Shown: piece after piece, positions 43,570 to 51,979 of the stretch
Position numbering within the stretch: position 1 is the stretch's first letter
Layout: every line of letters starts with the position of its first letter
Assembly: GCF_025153455.1 (NCBI RefSeq)
Contig: NZ_JANZNT010000002.1
Location: forward strand, 62,001-126,000
Length of the DNA: 64,000 nucleotides
Direction of reading: 5' to 3'
DNA from: Sphingomonas sp. BGYR3
GTDB lineage: Bacteria; Pseudomonadota; Alphaproteobacteria; Sphingomonadales; Sphingomonadaceae
Notes under the pieces: generated by a model
What the model was told of the DNA's origin: nothing
What the model saw: only the letters and a program-made list of their open reading frames with translations
Databases searched by the model: none
Program-made: the position numbers and the translations under genes

Positions 43570-44483
43570 ATCGGTTGACTGAACGTGTCGCAGGCAGCCG
43601 GGTTGCCACTGTCCAGGCCGATCCGCAGCCATTTCTGCCGCTGAGCCGACGAACCGTGCGTGAAACTGTCCGGTACGACGCGGCCCTGCGCCTGGCGCTG
43701 AAGCGTGTCGTCGCCGATCGCCTCGGCCGCGCGCAGCCCTTCCTCGATATCGCCGGCCTCCAGATACTGCTTGTTCCGGTTCGCCCAGACGCCGGCATAG
43801 CAATCCGCCTGTAATTCCATGCGGACGGACAGCTGGTTGCCCTCCCGCTCGCCGACGCGGGATTGTTCGCGGCGCACGCGTTCCGACGTGCCGGTCACGG
43901 TCTGGATATGATGGCCCACCTCATGCGCGATGACATAGGCCTGGGCGAAATCGCCGGCCGCGCCGAATCGGTTGGCCAATTCGTCGAAAAAGCTGGTGTC
44001 GAGGAACACGCCCTGATCCGCCGGGCAGTAATAGGGGCCGACCGCGGACGACGCAAAGCCGCAGCCGGACGTTGCGCCGCCCTGGTAGAAGTTCAGCGTG
44101 GGGGCGGGATACCGCTGGCCGCTTTCGGCAAAGATCCGTTCCCATGTCTGTTCGGTGCTGGCCAGCACCTGACAGGAAAAGCGGCGTTCGGGCGTGTTGC
44201 AGGCCGCAGCGCCGGTTGCGCCGCCGCCAGTGCCCGTGCCCGCAGGTGCCTGAACCCCCGATTGCGGGGCGATCAGGCCGCCGCCGCCGCCCATGGAGAA
44301 GAACAGCACCGCGCCGATTGCAAGGATCGCCAGCGTGCCGCAACCCATCTTTCGCCCCAGCAAGAGCGGCAGCAGGCCAAGCAGGATGTTGCCCCCGCCA
44401 CCGCCGCCAAACCCGCCGCCCGGCCCGGACGAACTGCCAAGATCGCGAACATTGTCGCTGGGGTCGAAATCATCGAGCCGCAT
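43566..44483 (-). CDS. YpfJ-type neutral zinc metallopeptidase
   Basis: The 305-aa protein has the YpfJ layout: an acidic start (MRLDDFDPSDNV), a Gly-rich stretch, one transmembrane helix (about 46-65), and an extracytoplasmic zinc domain with AYVIAHEVGHHIQ (HExxH) and RMELQADCYAGVW supplying the third ligand. The family is widespread, but physiological substrates are not established. ATG 44483 gives the standard start. It is divergent to the patatin gene and coupled to the Gre-like gene downstream. Confidence 0.92.
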   Translation of the reverse strand: MRLDDFDPSDNVRDLGSSSGPGGGFGGGGGGNILLGLLPLLLGRKMGCGTLAILAIGAVLFFSMGGGGGLIAPQSGVQAPAGTGTGGGATGAAACNTPERRFSCQVLASTEQTWERIFAESGQRYPAPTLNFYQGGATSGCGFASSAVGPYYCPADQGVFLDTSFFDELANRFGAAGDFAQAYVIAHEVGHHIQTVTGTSERVRREQSRVGEREGNQLSVRMELQADCYAGVWANRNKQYLEAGDIEEGLRAAEAIGDDTLQRQAQGRVVPDSFTHGSSAQRQKWLRIGLDSGNPAACDTFSQPI

Positions 44484-44626
44484 CGGCTCCCCTCCCACTG
44501 GTCATCAGTGCAACGACAATGCCCGAAAGCAGGGGTCGTTGCATCCCCGGAAAAAACATTGGTCATCGCGGTCGGGTTGTGCCGCGGGGTGTTGATGCAC
44601 CGCACAACGTGCCCCATGTTCGCGGC

Positions 44627-45766
44627 ATGGCCGATGCGAACCCCGTCCCCGCCCGCCGCCGCAGCCGATCGATGCCGCTGCCGGATTGTGTCGCTCTGGT
44701 GCTGCAGGGCGGGGGTGCGCTGGGCAGTTATCAGGCCGGGGTGTTTCAGGCGCTGGACGAGGCGGGCGTGCCGATCGACTGGGTCGCCGGCATTTCCATT
44801 GGCGCGGTGAACGCCGCGATCATTGCGGGCAACCCGCCGGGACGGCGGCTGGAACAGCTGCACGCCTTCTGGTCGCTGGTGACCAGCGGCCTGCCCAGCA
44901 TGCCGATCTATCCCGACGACCGGGTGCGGGAGGCGGTGCATGAAGGATCGGCCGCCTGGGTCGCGACCTTTGGCGTGCCCGGATTTTTCCGGCCGCGCTG
45001 GATGCACCCCATGCTGTCGCTGCCCGGCAGTTGCGAGGCGCTGAGCCTGTACGACACCGCGCCGCTGGCCGAAACGCTGAACCAGTTCGTCGACTGGGAC
45101 CGGCTGAATTCCGGCGAGGTGCGATTGTCGGTCGGCGCGGTGAATGTCGAAACCGGTAATTTCCGGTTTTTCGACACGACGACCGACCGGATCGATGCGC
45201 GGCATATCATGGCGTCGGGTGCGCTGCCGCCCGGCCTGCCGCCCGTTGAGATCGACGGGTGCTGGTGGTGGGACGGGGGCCTGGTGTCCAACACGCCGCT
45301 GACCCATGTGCTGGACCATCAGACCGAACCGACTTTGGTGTTTCAGGTCGATCTGTTCCCGTCCCGCGGCAAGCGCCCCCAGACGATCAGCGACGTGACG
45401 GCGCGCGAAAAGGAAATCCGCTATTCCAGCCGCACCCGCCAGATCACCGACGACCGGCTGAAGCTGCGCCGCGAGCGAGAGGCGATCCGCCGCGTCATTG
45501 CCAAGCTGCCTGCGGAACTGCGCGGCGACCGCGACGTTCGGGTGCTGGAGGAAATGGCACAGGATATCCCGGTCAGCATCGTTCACCTGATCCACCGCCG
45601 GGCCGATTGGCAGGGCGGCAATCTGGATTTCGAATTTTCGGCCGCGACGATGCGCGATCACTGGCAGGCGGGGTTGACCGACGTTGCCCGCACCATGGCC
45701 AATGCGACCATCCTGGCCGCCAATATCGAAGACGGCAAAACCGCCGCCTATGACCTGACACGATAA
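44627..45766 (+). CDS. patatin-like phospholipase/esterase
   Basis: The 379-aa protein has the patatin oxyanion loop LQGGGALGSYQAGVFQAL, the nucleophile elbow GISIGAVNAAII, the DGGLVSNTP catalytic Asp, and a C-terminal DUF3734-type extension (REKEIRYSSRTRQITDDRLKLRRER). Patatin-DUF3734 proteins often accompany polyhydroxybutyrate or ketone metabolism. A 3-hydroxybutyrate dehydrogenase gene follows after 20 nt and is very probably cotranscribed. Confidence 0.92.
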   Translation: MADANPVPARRRSRSMPLPDCVALVLQGGGALGSYQAGVFQALDEAGVPIDWVAGISIGAVNAAIIAGNPPGRRLEQLHAFWSLVTSGLPSMPIYPDDRVREAVHEGSAAWVATFGVPGFFRPRWMHPMLSLPGSCEALSLYDTAPLAETLNQFVDWDRLNSGEVRLSVGAVNVETGNFRFFDTTTDRIDARHIMASGALPPGLPPVEIDGCWWWDGGLVSNTPLTHVLDHQTEPTLVFQVDLFPSRGKRPQTISDVTAREKEIRYSSRTRQITDDRLKLRREREAIRRVIAKLPAELRGDRDVRVLEEMAQDIPVSIVHLIHRRADWQGGNLDFEFSAATMRDHWQAGLTDVARTMANATILAANIEDGKTAAYDLTR

Positions 45767-45786
45767 TCCGCACAGGAGATTTCGCC

Positions 45787-46572
45787 ATGTTTCTGAAGGG
45801 CAAGACCGCGATCATCACCGGTTCCACCTCTGGCATCGGGCTTGCCTATGCCAAGGCGCTGGCGGCCGAGGGCGCGGCGGTGGTCATCAACGGCTTTGGC
45901 GATGCCGATGCCATCGAAAAGGAGCGGGTGGCGCTGGCCGGCCTGTCGGGTGCGGGCGCGCATTACGATCCGGCCGACATGACAAAGCCCGATCAGATCG
46001 CGGCGATGATTGAACGGTGCCATGCCGAACTGGGCGGGCCGGACATCGTCATCAACAATGCCGGTATCCAGCATGTAGCCCCGATCGAGGATTTTCCGCC
46101 GGAAAAATGGGACGCGATCATCGCCATCAACCTGTCGTCCGCATGGCACATGATGCGCGCTGCCGTGCCGCACATGAAAAAGGCGGGGTGGGGCCGGATC
46201 ATCAGCACCGCGTCCGCCCATTCGCTGGTCGCCAGCCCCAACAAGTCCGCCTATGTTGCCGCCAAGCACGGCATCAACGGCCTGACCAAGACGATCGCGC
46301 TGGAAGTGGCGCAGCACGGCGTGACGGTAAACTGCATCTCGCCGGGCTATGTCTGGACCCCGCTGGTCGAAAAGCAGATCCCGGACACGATGGCCACGCG
46401 CGGTCTGACGCGGGAACAGGTGATCAACGACGTGCTGCTGGATGCGCAGCCCACTAAGGAATTCGTGACGTCCGAACAGGTCGCGGCGCTGGCGCTGTTC
46501 CTGTGCCGGGACGAGGCGGCGTCGATTACGGGTGCGAACCTCAGCATGGATGGCGGCTGGACGGCGGCCTGA
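45787..46572 (+). CDS. bdhA: 3-hydroxybutyrate dehydrogenase
   Basis: The 261-aa short-chain dehydrogenase oxidises 3-hydroxybutyrate to acetoacetate with NAD. It shows the cofactor loop TGSTSGIGLAYAKAL, NNAGIQHVAPIEDF, the catalytic Ser in IISTASAHSLVAS, Y-x3-K (SAYVAAKHG), and the bdh-type CISPGYVWTPLVEKQIPD segment. It has a strong AGGAG. Adjacency to the patatin supports a role in polyhydroxybutyrate or ketone-body use. Confidence 0.94.
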   Translation: MFLKGKTAIITGSTSGIGLAYAKALAAEGAAVVINGFGDADAIEKERVALAGLSGAGAHYDPADMTKPDQIAAMIERCHAELGGPDIVINNAGIQHVAPIEDFPPEKWDAIIAINLSSAWHMMRAAVPHMKKAGWGRIISTASAHSLVASPNKSAYVAAKHGINGLTKTIALEVAQHGVTVNCISPGYVWTPLVEKQIPDTMATRGLTREQVINDVLLDAQPTKEFVTSEQVAALALFLCRDEAASITGANLSMDGGWTAA

Positions 46573-46670
46573 TCCCCGGCCTGATCCGGGGGCCGATCCG
46601 TGCCGACGCGCCACACGCCGCCGCTGCCGCAAAGGCTGGCATCTGGCGGCCGTGCGGTTAGAAGCAGCAC

Positions 46671-47321
46671 ATGCGCATCGCTCCCCTGATCCCGCTCGCC
46701 GTGCTGGCGGCCTGTTCCACCGGACCCGAATTGCGGGTGCCGGCAGCCGTTGCCGATGTGGTCCCGCCCGCCGCGGCCGAGGGGATGGAGTGGCGGGCGG
46801 TGGCGCTGCCCGCCGATCGCACGCGGCTGCGCAACTGGCGCAAGACCTGGGTCACCACGCTGGACGCCGTGCGCCCGGTCGCGTCGGCAGAAATCGCGGC
46901 GGAGGGCAAGCTTTTCGACCCCGACCTGGCGGTGGAAGGGCCGATCCCGCCCGCCGGTGCCTATCGCTGTCGCTGGTTCAAGCTGGGCACGATCGGGCGG
47001 GCGACCGATCCGTTCGTCGCCGTGCCGGCGCAGCAATGCACCGTCTGGGCCGAGGGTGCGACGGGCGGCATCCGGTTCGACGACGGGGTGCAGCGGCCGA
47101 TTGCCATGCTGTTGCCCGATACCAGCGGCCGGGCCGTGGCGCTGGGCAGCCTGATGCTGGATCACGAGCAGGTCCCCCATGCCTATGGCCGCGATCCGTT
47201 GCGCGACATTGCCGGATATGTCGATCGCATCGACAACCGGCGCTGGCGCATGGTCATCCCCGGCCCGCGGTTCGAGTCGCAGCTGGACGTGATCGAGATC
47301 GTGCCGGTCGCTGCCGATTGA
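46671..47321 (+). CDS. DUF4893-like lipoprotein
   Basis: The 216-aa product has a lipoprotein signal with a Cys near residue 15 (VLAAC), then a domain with DRTRLRNWRKTWVTTLDAV, YRCRWFKLG, and a C-terminal RWRMVIPGPRFESQLDVIEIVP strand. The DRxRLRxWR opening and Cys pair are those of DUF4893, frequent in sphingomonads. It probably faces the periplasm; function is unknown. Confidence 0.72.
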   Translation: MRIAPLIPLAVLAACSTGPELRVPAAVADVVPPAAAEGMEWRAVALPADRTRLRNWRKTWVTTLDAVRPVASAEIAAEGKLFDPDLAVEGPIPPAGAYRCRWFKLGTIGRATDPFVAVPAQQCTVWAEGATGGIRFDDGVQRPIAMLLPDTSGRAVALGSLMLDHEQVPHAYGRDPLRDIAGYVDRIDNRRWRMVIPGPRFESQLDVIEIVPVAAD

Positions 47322-47373
47322 CACGCACGGCCCCGACCCCAATGCTGGGGGCCAATCAACAAGGGGCCATGCC

Positions 47374-48684
47374 ATGATCCGCACCATCGCCATCGCCAGC
47401 CTGTTCGTGGCCACGCCCGCGCTGGCCGATCCGGTCAGCGATGCCACCGCGCGCGAGATGCCGTCGCTGATGACGCTGTACCGCGACCTGCACGCCGCAC
47501 CGGAACTGAGCCTGCAGGAGGTAAAGACCGCCGCCCGCATGGCAGTGGAGGTGCGCAAGCTGGGGTTCGAGGTGACGGAAAAGGTCGGCGGCACCGGCGT
47601 CGTCGCGGTGATGCGCAACGGCCCCGGCCCGGTGGTGCTGATCCGCGCCGACATGGACGGATTGCCCGTGACCGAGGCGACGGGCCTGCCCTTTGCGTCG
47701 AAGGTACGGGTGACGACCAAGGACGGGGTGGAAACCGGCGTCATGCACGCGTGTGGCCATGACACGCACATGGCCAGCTGGGTCGGCACGGCGCGCAACC
47801 TGGCGGCGATGAAGGGGCAATGGTCCGGCACCGTGGTGATGGTGGCCCAGCCCGCCGAGGAAGTGGGCAAGGGCGCGCGCATGATGCTGGAGGACGGGCT
47901 GTACACCCGGTTTCCCAAGCCCGCGCACGTCATCGGCTTTCACGACAGCGCCGGGCTGCCCGCGGGCGTGATCGGGATGAAGGACGATTATATCTTTGCC
48001 AATGTCGATTCGGTCGATGTGCTGGTGCGCGGCAAGGGCGGGCACGGCGCCTACCCTCACACGACGCAGGACCCGATCGTGCTGGCCGCGCGCATCGTCG
48101 GCGCGTTGCAGACGCTGGTGTCGCGGGAACTGGACGTGCAGAGCGAGCCGGGCGTGGTGACGGTGGGCAGCATCCATGCGGGTGCCAAGCACAACATCAT
48201 TCCCGATGAGGCCAAGCTGCAGATCACCGTGCGCAGCTATTCCGACGCCGTTCGCAAGAAGCTGCTCGACGGAATTGCCCGTATTGCCAAGGGAGAGGCG
48301 ATTGCCGCCGGGATCCCGGACGATCGCCTGCCGGTCGTGACGGTGCAGGATGAATTCACGCCTGCCACGTTCAACACCGCCCCGCAGACCGACCGGCTGC
48401 GCACGCTGTTCACCGGGCGCTTTGGCGAGGCGCGGGTAAAGGACGTGCCCGCGACGATGGGCGGAGAGGATTTCAGCCGGTTCTGGCTGGCCGACAAGGG
48501 CGTGCAATCCACCCTGTTCTGGGTCGGCGGTGTGCCGCAGGACCGGTGGGCCGCGGCAGAGGCGGGCAAGGCGGCGCTGCCGTCGCTGCACAATGCCGGC
48601 TGGGCCCCCGATGCGGAAAAGGTGATCGCAACCGCGACCGAGGCGATGACGGCAGCCACGCTCGACCTGTTGAAGCGGGGGTAA
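47374..48684 (+). CDS. secreted M20D amidohydrolase/carboxypeptidase
   Basis: The 436-aa enzyme has a signal peptide (to about residue 18) and the M20 metal motifs RDLHAAPELSLQE, RADMDGLPV, HACGHDTHM and QPAEEVGKGARMM, with a dimerisation domain beginning at FANVDSVDVLVRGKGGHGAYPH. It probably hydrolyses N-acylated amino acids or aminoacyl amides in the periplasm, like hippurate hydrolase relatives. The 3' TMGGEDFSRF metal motif is intact. Confidence 0.92.
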   Translation: MIRTIAIASLFVATPALADPVSDATAREMPSLMTLYRDLHAAPELSLQEVKTAARMAVEVRKLGFEVTEKVGGTGVVAVMRNGPGPVVLIRADMDGLPVTEATGLPFASKVRVTTKDGVETGVMHACGHDTHMASWVGTARNLAAMKGQWSGTVVMVAQPAEEVGKGARMMLEDGLYTRFPKPAHVIGFHDSAGLPAGVIGMKDDYIFANVDSVDVLVRGKGGHGAYPHTTQDPIVLAARIVGALQTLVSRELDVQSEPGVVTVGSIHAGAKHNIIPDEAKLQITVRSYSDAVRKKLLDGIARIAKGEAIAAGIPDDRLPVVTVQDEFTPATFNTAPQTDRLRTLFTGRFGEARVKDVPATMGGEDFSRFWLADKGVQSTLFWVGGVPQDRWAAAEAGKAALPSLHNAGWAPDAEKVIATATEAMTAATLDLLKRG

Positions 48685-48716
48685 GGAGCGGCCCGGCCGG
48701 ACCGCCGCGGCAGGGT

Positions 48717-49346
48717 TCAGGGGGTGGCGGTGACGGTGGCCGCCTGAGCCGGTGCGGGCGGCTGCGGCGCTTCTAGCCAGGCGGCATATTGCGCGGCGGG
48801 CAGGTTCAACTGCGTGATCCGGTCGGTGTTCAGCAGGGCGATCGACTGCGTAAAGCTGCGCGGTTTTTTCATCAGCTTCTTTTCCTCCACCACGGTCAGC
48901 CCGACCCGGCGCATCGCCTCTGCCGCGAAATGCACGCAGTTGCGGCTGTTCAGGCGATAGGTGGGATCGCCCGCCTCGCTCCATTCCACGGCCAGCTTGC
49001 GCAGCGCGGCGTGCTGCGCATCGGTGATCGTCACCGCGAAATGGGCGTTGGATTTCAGGATGTATTTCTCGTCCGTGCCGTCCACCCGTCCCTTGACCGG
49101 GCCGAACAGCACGGCGGGCGAGATGGTGCGCGGCGAAAATCCGAAATTTTCCCGCACGATCGTGCCGTCGTCGCTGGTCCCGTGAATGGTGAAAAAGGCG
49201 TGGGGGAAGTTCGATCCGAAATCCTGCGACCAGAAGGTCACGATCAGCCTGGCCTGTGCAGTGCCAGCGGCCAGGAACAACAGCGACAGGGCAAGCAGGG
49301 CGTGAACGGCGCGCATCAGCGGCGCGGGGCGCAGGGCGATCGACAT
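48717..49346 (-). CDS. secreted protein with papain-like Cys/His motifs
   Basis: The 209-aa protein has a signal peptide ending in TAQA (about residue 32) and a domain with SNFPHAFFTIHG, FGFSPRTIS, then YRLNSRNCVHFAAEAMRRVGL. A His-led strand followed by an N-C-V-H-F motif at the start of a helix recalls circularly permuted NlpC/P60-like (papain-fold) enzymes, so a peptidase or amidase is possible. This is inference; no exact family is recognised. The C-terminus is Pro/Ala-rich. It lies downstream of the YccA gene, separated by a terminator. Confidence 0.65.
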   Translation of the reverse strand: MSIALRPAPLMRAVHALLALSLLFLAAGTAQARLIVTFWSQDFGSNFPHAFFTIHGTSDDGTIVRENFGFSPRTISPAVLFGPVKGRVDGTDEKYILKSNAHFAVTITDAQHAALRKLAVEWSEAGDPTYRLNSRNCVHFAAEAMRRVGLTVVEEKKLMKKPRSFTQSIALLNTDRITQLNLPAAQYAAWLEAPQPPAPAQAATVTATP

Positions 49347-49397
49347 GGCCCGCCTTGTATCAAATCCGCCGGCCGTTCCCAGAGGGGGCGGGCCAAG

Positions 49398-49428
49398 AAA
49401 AAAGGCCCGGCGGGGATGCCGCCGGGCC
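49398..49428 (-). terminator. intrinsic terminator after the YccA gene
   Basis: GGCCCGGCGG and CCGCCGGGCC form a perfect 10-bp stem with a 5-nt loop; on the minus strand it runs straight into TTTTTT (49398-49403), 25 nt beyond the stop of the BI-1 gene. Confidence 0.9.
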
Positions 49429-49453
49429 GATTGTCTTGACGGTTCCGTCGTCC

Positions 49454-50197
49454 TTAGTCGCGGCTGCCGAACAGGCGCAGGATGAACAGGAACATGTTGA
49501 TGAAATCGAGGTACAGGTTCAGCGCGCCCATGATGACGACCTTGCCCTGCATCTCCGTTCCGGCAACGTGGAAATAGATGCTCTTGATCTTCTGCGTGTC
49601 ATAGGCGGTCAGGCCCGCGAAGATCAGCACACCGGCGATCGAGACGATCAGGCTGAGCGCGCTCGACTGCACGAACAGGTTGATCAGGCTGGCCACGATG
49701 ATGCCAACCAGGCCAACGATCAGGAACGTGCCGAACGCCGACAGATCCTTTTTCGTGGTGTAGCCCCACAGGCTGAGCGCCGCAAAGCCCGCCGCGGTGG
49801 CGAAGAACGCGCCCGCGATCGACGTGCCGGTATAGGTCAGGAAGATCGTCGACAGCGACAGACCCATCAGGACCGCAAAGCCCCAGTACAGCGCCTGCAG
49901 CGTGCCAGTGCTCATCCGGTTCTGGCCAAAGCTCATCGCGAATACGATCGCAAGCGGCGACAGCGCGATGATCCAGGCCAGCGGGCCGCCGCCAGCCATG
50001 ATGGCATAGGCGGGCGAGCTTTCGCCGCCCCATGAAAAGAGCAGCGCGACAATGCCCGTCAGCAGCACGCCGGACGTCATGTAGTTATAGACCGACAGCA
50101 TGTAGGACCGCAGGCCGGCATCGAATGCGGCCGAGCGCGTGTCCACGCCCGACCCATAGGGCGCCGCAGTCGTGCGGGGGTCAGACCAGTTTGCCAT
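49454..50197 (-). CDS. Bax inhibitor-1/YccA-family membrane protein
   Basis: The 247-aa protein has seven hydrophobic helices after a short polar N-terminus (MANWSDPRTTAAPYG) and the family motifs FGQNRMSTGTLQALYWGFAVLMGL, TKKDLSAFGTFL and the terminal AGLTAYDTQKIK with ALNLYLDFINMFLFILRLFG. Members modulate membrane protein turnover (YccA, an FtsH substrate) or calcium leak (YetJ). ATG 50197 was chosen as the standard start. It is divergent to thpR. Confidence 0.93.
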   Translation of the reverse strand: MANWSDPRTTAAPYGSGVDTRSAAFDAGLRSYMLSVYNYMTSGVLLTGIVALLFSWGGESSPAYAIMAGGGPLAWIIALSPLAIVFAMSFGQNRMSTGTLQALYWGFAVLMGLSLSTIFLTYTGTSIAGAFFATAAGFAALSLWGYTTKKDLSAFGTFLIVGLVGIIVASLINLFVQSSALSLIVSIAGVLIFAGLTAYDTQKIKSIYFHVAGTEMQGKVVIMGALNLYLDFINMFLFILRLFGSRD

Positions 50198-50316
50198 AAT
50201 CCTCAAAACTCCTTGCCCGGCATAATGCCGGTTGTTCACAATATCGGACGTTGCGCCCGCGACTTCAAGCAAAACCGCTCAACCATTGACCCTGTTCCTG
50301 ATAGTCTTGTTCTATA

Positions 50317-50853
50317 ATGCACCGCCTGTTCGTTGCGATCCGTCCGCCGCGCGCCATGCGCCAGCAATTGATGCTGTTGATGCACGGCATTCATGCCGCG
50401 CGCTGGCAGTCGGACGACCAGTTGCACCTGACGCTGCGCTATATCGGCGAGGTGCGCGGCGATGTGGCAGAGGATATCGCGCTGGCGCTGAGCCGCGTCA
50501 CGGGGCCGCCGGTATCGCTGGCGCTGGACGGCGTTGGCCGGTTCGAACGGCGGGGCCGCACGGACGCGGTCTGGGCAGGCGTGACGCCGCACGCGCCGCT
50601 GGCCGCGCTGCATCGCAAGATCGATCAGGCGCTGATCCGCATCGGCCTGTCGCCCGAGGGGCGCGCCTATCTGCCGCACATCACGCTGGCCCGGCTGAAT
50701 GCGGGCAGCGGGCCGGTGGACGGCTTTCTGGCGGCGAATGCGGGGCTGAGCAGCGGTGCGGAGGGGGTCGGCGATTTCCGCCTGTATGAAAGCCATCTGG
50801 GCGGGGAGGGGGCGGTGTATGAAACCGTGGCGCGATATCCGCTGACGGGATGA
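50317..50853 (+). CDS. thpR: RNA 2',3'-cyclic phosphodiesterase ThpR
   Basis: The 178-aa 2H phosphoesterase has both catalytic HxT motifs, LHLTLRYIG (about 38-46) and PHITLARL (about 120-127), and the RLFVAIRPP start. The family hydrolyses 2',3'-cyclic phosphate RNA ends and ligates 2'-5' bonds in vitro. The stop is 9 nt from the stop of the convergent thioesterase gene. Confidence 0.94.
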   Translation: MHRLFVAIRPPRAMRQQLMLLMHGIHAARWQSDDQLHLTLRYIGEVRGDVAEDIALALSRVTGPPVSLALDGVGRFERRGRTDAVWAGVTPHAPLAALHRKIDQALIRIGLSPEGRAYLPHITLARLNAGSGPVDGFLAANAGLSSGAEGVGDFRLYESHLGGEGAVYETVARYPLTG

Positions 50854-50862
50854 TGCGCGGCG

Positions 50863-51243
50863 TCAGTCGCCCAGGCGATAGTTCATGCGCGCGGCGGCAA
50901 TCGGCTGATCGCGGTCATCCTGCCACGCAACGGCCTCCACATTCGCGATCCGGCTGCCCAGGCGGGTGACGATGCCGACCGCGCGGGTCGGTTTGGCCCG
51001 GCCGCCGCGCATGAAATCGATGGTGACGTTGATCTGCTTGGCACGGGTGTCCGCATCGCCAAGCGCATGGCGCAGCGCGACGATGGCTGCGATCTCCAGC
51101 AGGCCGCCAATCGCCCCGCCATGCAGGAAACCGGGCCGGCCGATCACATGGTCGGCAAAGGGCAGGACAAGGTGCGGCGGACCCGATCCCGCGTCGGTAT
51201 CCAGCGTCACGCCCAGCATGGCGGCATAGGGGGGCAGCGTCAT
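50863..51243 (-). CDS. PaaI-type hotdog thioesterase, first of a pair
   Basis: The 126-aa protein has a single hotdog domain: LVLPFADHVIGRPGFLHGGAIGGLLEIAA, with HGG in the helix-start position, then KQINVTIDFMRGGRA and RIANVEAVAW. It should hydrolyse acyl-CoA thioesters; the substrate is unknown. The ATG overlaps the upstream thioesterase stop (ATGA), so the two are coupled and may form a heteromer. Confidence 0.85.
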   Translation of the reverse strand: MTLPPYAAMLGVTLDTDAGSGPPHLVLPFADHVIGRPGFLHGGAIGGLLEIAAIVALRHALGDADTRAKQINVTIDFMRGGRAKPTRAVGIVTRLGSRIANVEAVAWQDDRDQPIAAARMNYRLGD

Positions 51244-51680
51244 GCCGGCATGTCCAGCAGCATGAACGTGCCCGCGACATGGGCGATCGGATCGCCGGCA
51301 TCGCCGTCATGCGCCTGGCCCCGGACAAAGGCGACCGACCGGCTGACCCGATAACATTCGCCGCGCCCGACCACGGTGGCGCCGGGCCGGGCGCCGCGCA
51401 GATAATCGATGCGCAGATCGAGCGTCGCCTGAGGCGCGAAAACGCCGCGTTTCAGCCACACGGAAATGGCGGTCGCCATGTCCATCAGTGTGACGATCGC
51501 CCCGGATGCGATGACCCCGCTGGCCGGATCGCCAACCAGATCGTCGCGCCACGGCAGGATCAGTTCGCACCAGTCGGCGCCATGGCTGCCATAATCGACG
51601 CCCAGATGGCTGCCATGCCCCCCGACGCGCGCTTCAAAGAAGCGGGCGGGATCAAACACGAATTGGGGCGACGCATCCAT
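51240..51680 (-). CDS. PaaI-type hotdog thioesterase, second of a pair
   Basis: The 146-aa protein has a hotdog fold: CELILPWRDDLVGDPASGVIASGAIVTLMDMATAIS, TLDLRIDYLRGARPGATVVGRGECYRVSRSVAFVRGQA. The usual HGG is replaced by ASG, while the following helix with its DMA is kept. It is likely an acyl-CoA thioesterase subunit. It is the first gene of the two-gene unit and diverges from the 56-aa peptide gene cluster, with an inverted repeat in between. Confidence 0.83.
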   Translation of the reverse strand: MDASPQFVFDPARFFEARVGGHGSHLGVDYGSHGADWCELILPWRDDLVGDPASGVIASGAIVTLMDMATAISVWLKRGVFAPQATLDLRIDYLRGARPGATVVGRGECYRVSRSVAFVRGQAHDGDAGDPIAHVAGTFMLLDMPA

Positions 51681-51726
51681 GATCGCCGTCCCCTAGCCAG
51701 CATGGCGGGGCAGCGCAATCGGCCGG

Positions 51727-51742
51727 GTTACAGCGTTGTAAC
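51727..51742. promoter_or_regulatory. perfect inverted repeat in front of the peptide gene cluster
   Basis: GTTACAGCGTTGTAAC consists of two 6-bp half-sites in perfect inverted symmetry with a 4-bp centre. It lies 60 bp upstream of the 56-aa peptide gene and 47 bp upstream of the divergent thioesterase gene. It is a candidate operator, possibly for the OmpR-type regulator encoded at the end of the cluster. Confidence 0.5.
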
Positions 51743-51801
51743 TCGCCGCATCCCGCCTGTCGCAGATATCCCGCCCGGCAAGCGAAACCGGGAGCAATGC
51801 C

Positions 51802-51972
51802 ATGCCGATCAACCTGCCAGCCATTGTGCCGTTCCAGATCGAGGGTCTTGCCGAACTGGCGACGGAAATTGCCTGTTTCGGTGCGATTGCCGCGGCCGAT
51901 GTGATGAACGATCAGATTTTCGAATCGACCGTATCGATCACCGCCCTGATCTACGAGATGTATCCGGGCTGA
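51802..51972 (+). CDS. 56-aa peptide heading an unrecognised gene cluster
   Basis: Reading from ATG 51802 gives a 56-residue acidic, hydrophobic peptide that begins MPINLPAIVPFQIEGLAELA, has a single Cys (CFGAI, about residue 26), and ends ALIYEMYPG. It has no signal peptide or clear membrane segment. A GGGAG lies 8 nt upstream of the ATG, and the next gene starts 7 nt after the stop, so it is well placed as the first gene of an operon. I recognise no family. A precursor peptide for modification, or a small partner protein of the following gene products, are both possible. Confidence 0.65.
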   Translation: MPINLPAIVPFQIEGLAELATEIACFGAIAAADVMNDQIFESTVSITALIYEMYPG

Positions 51973-51979
51973 TTGCGGG

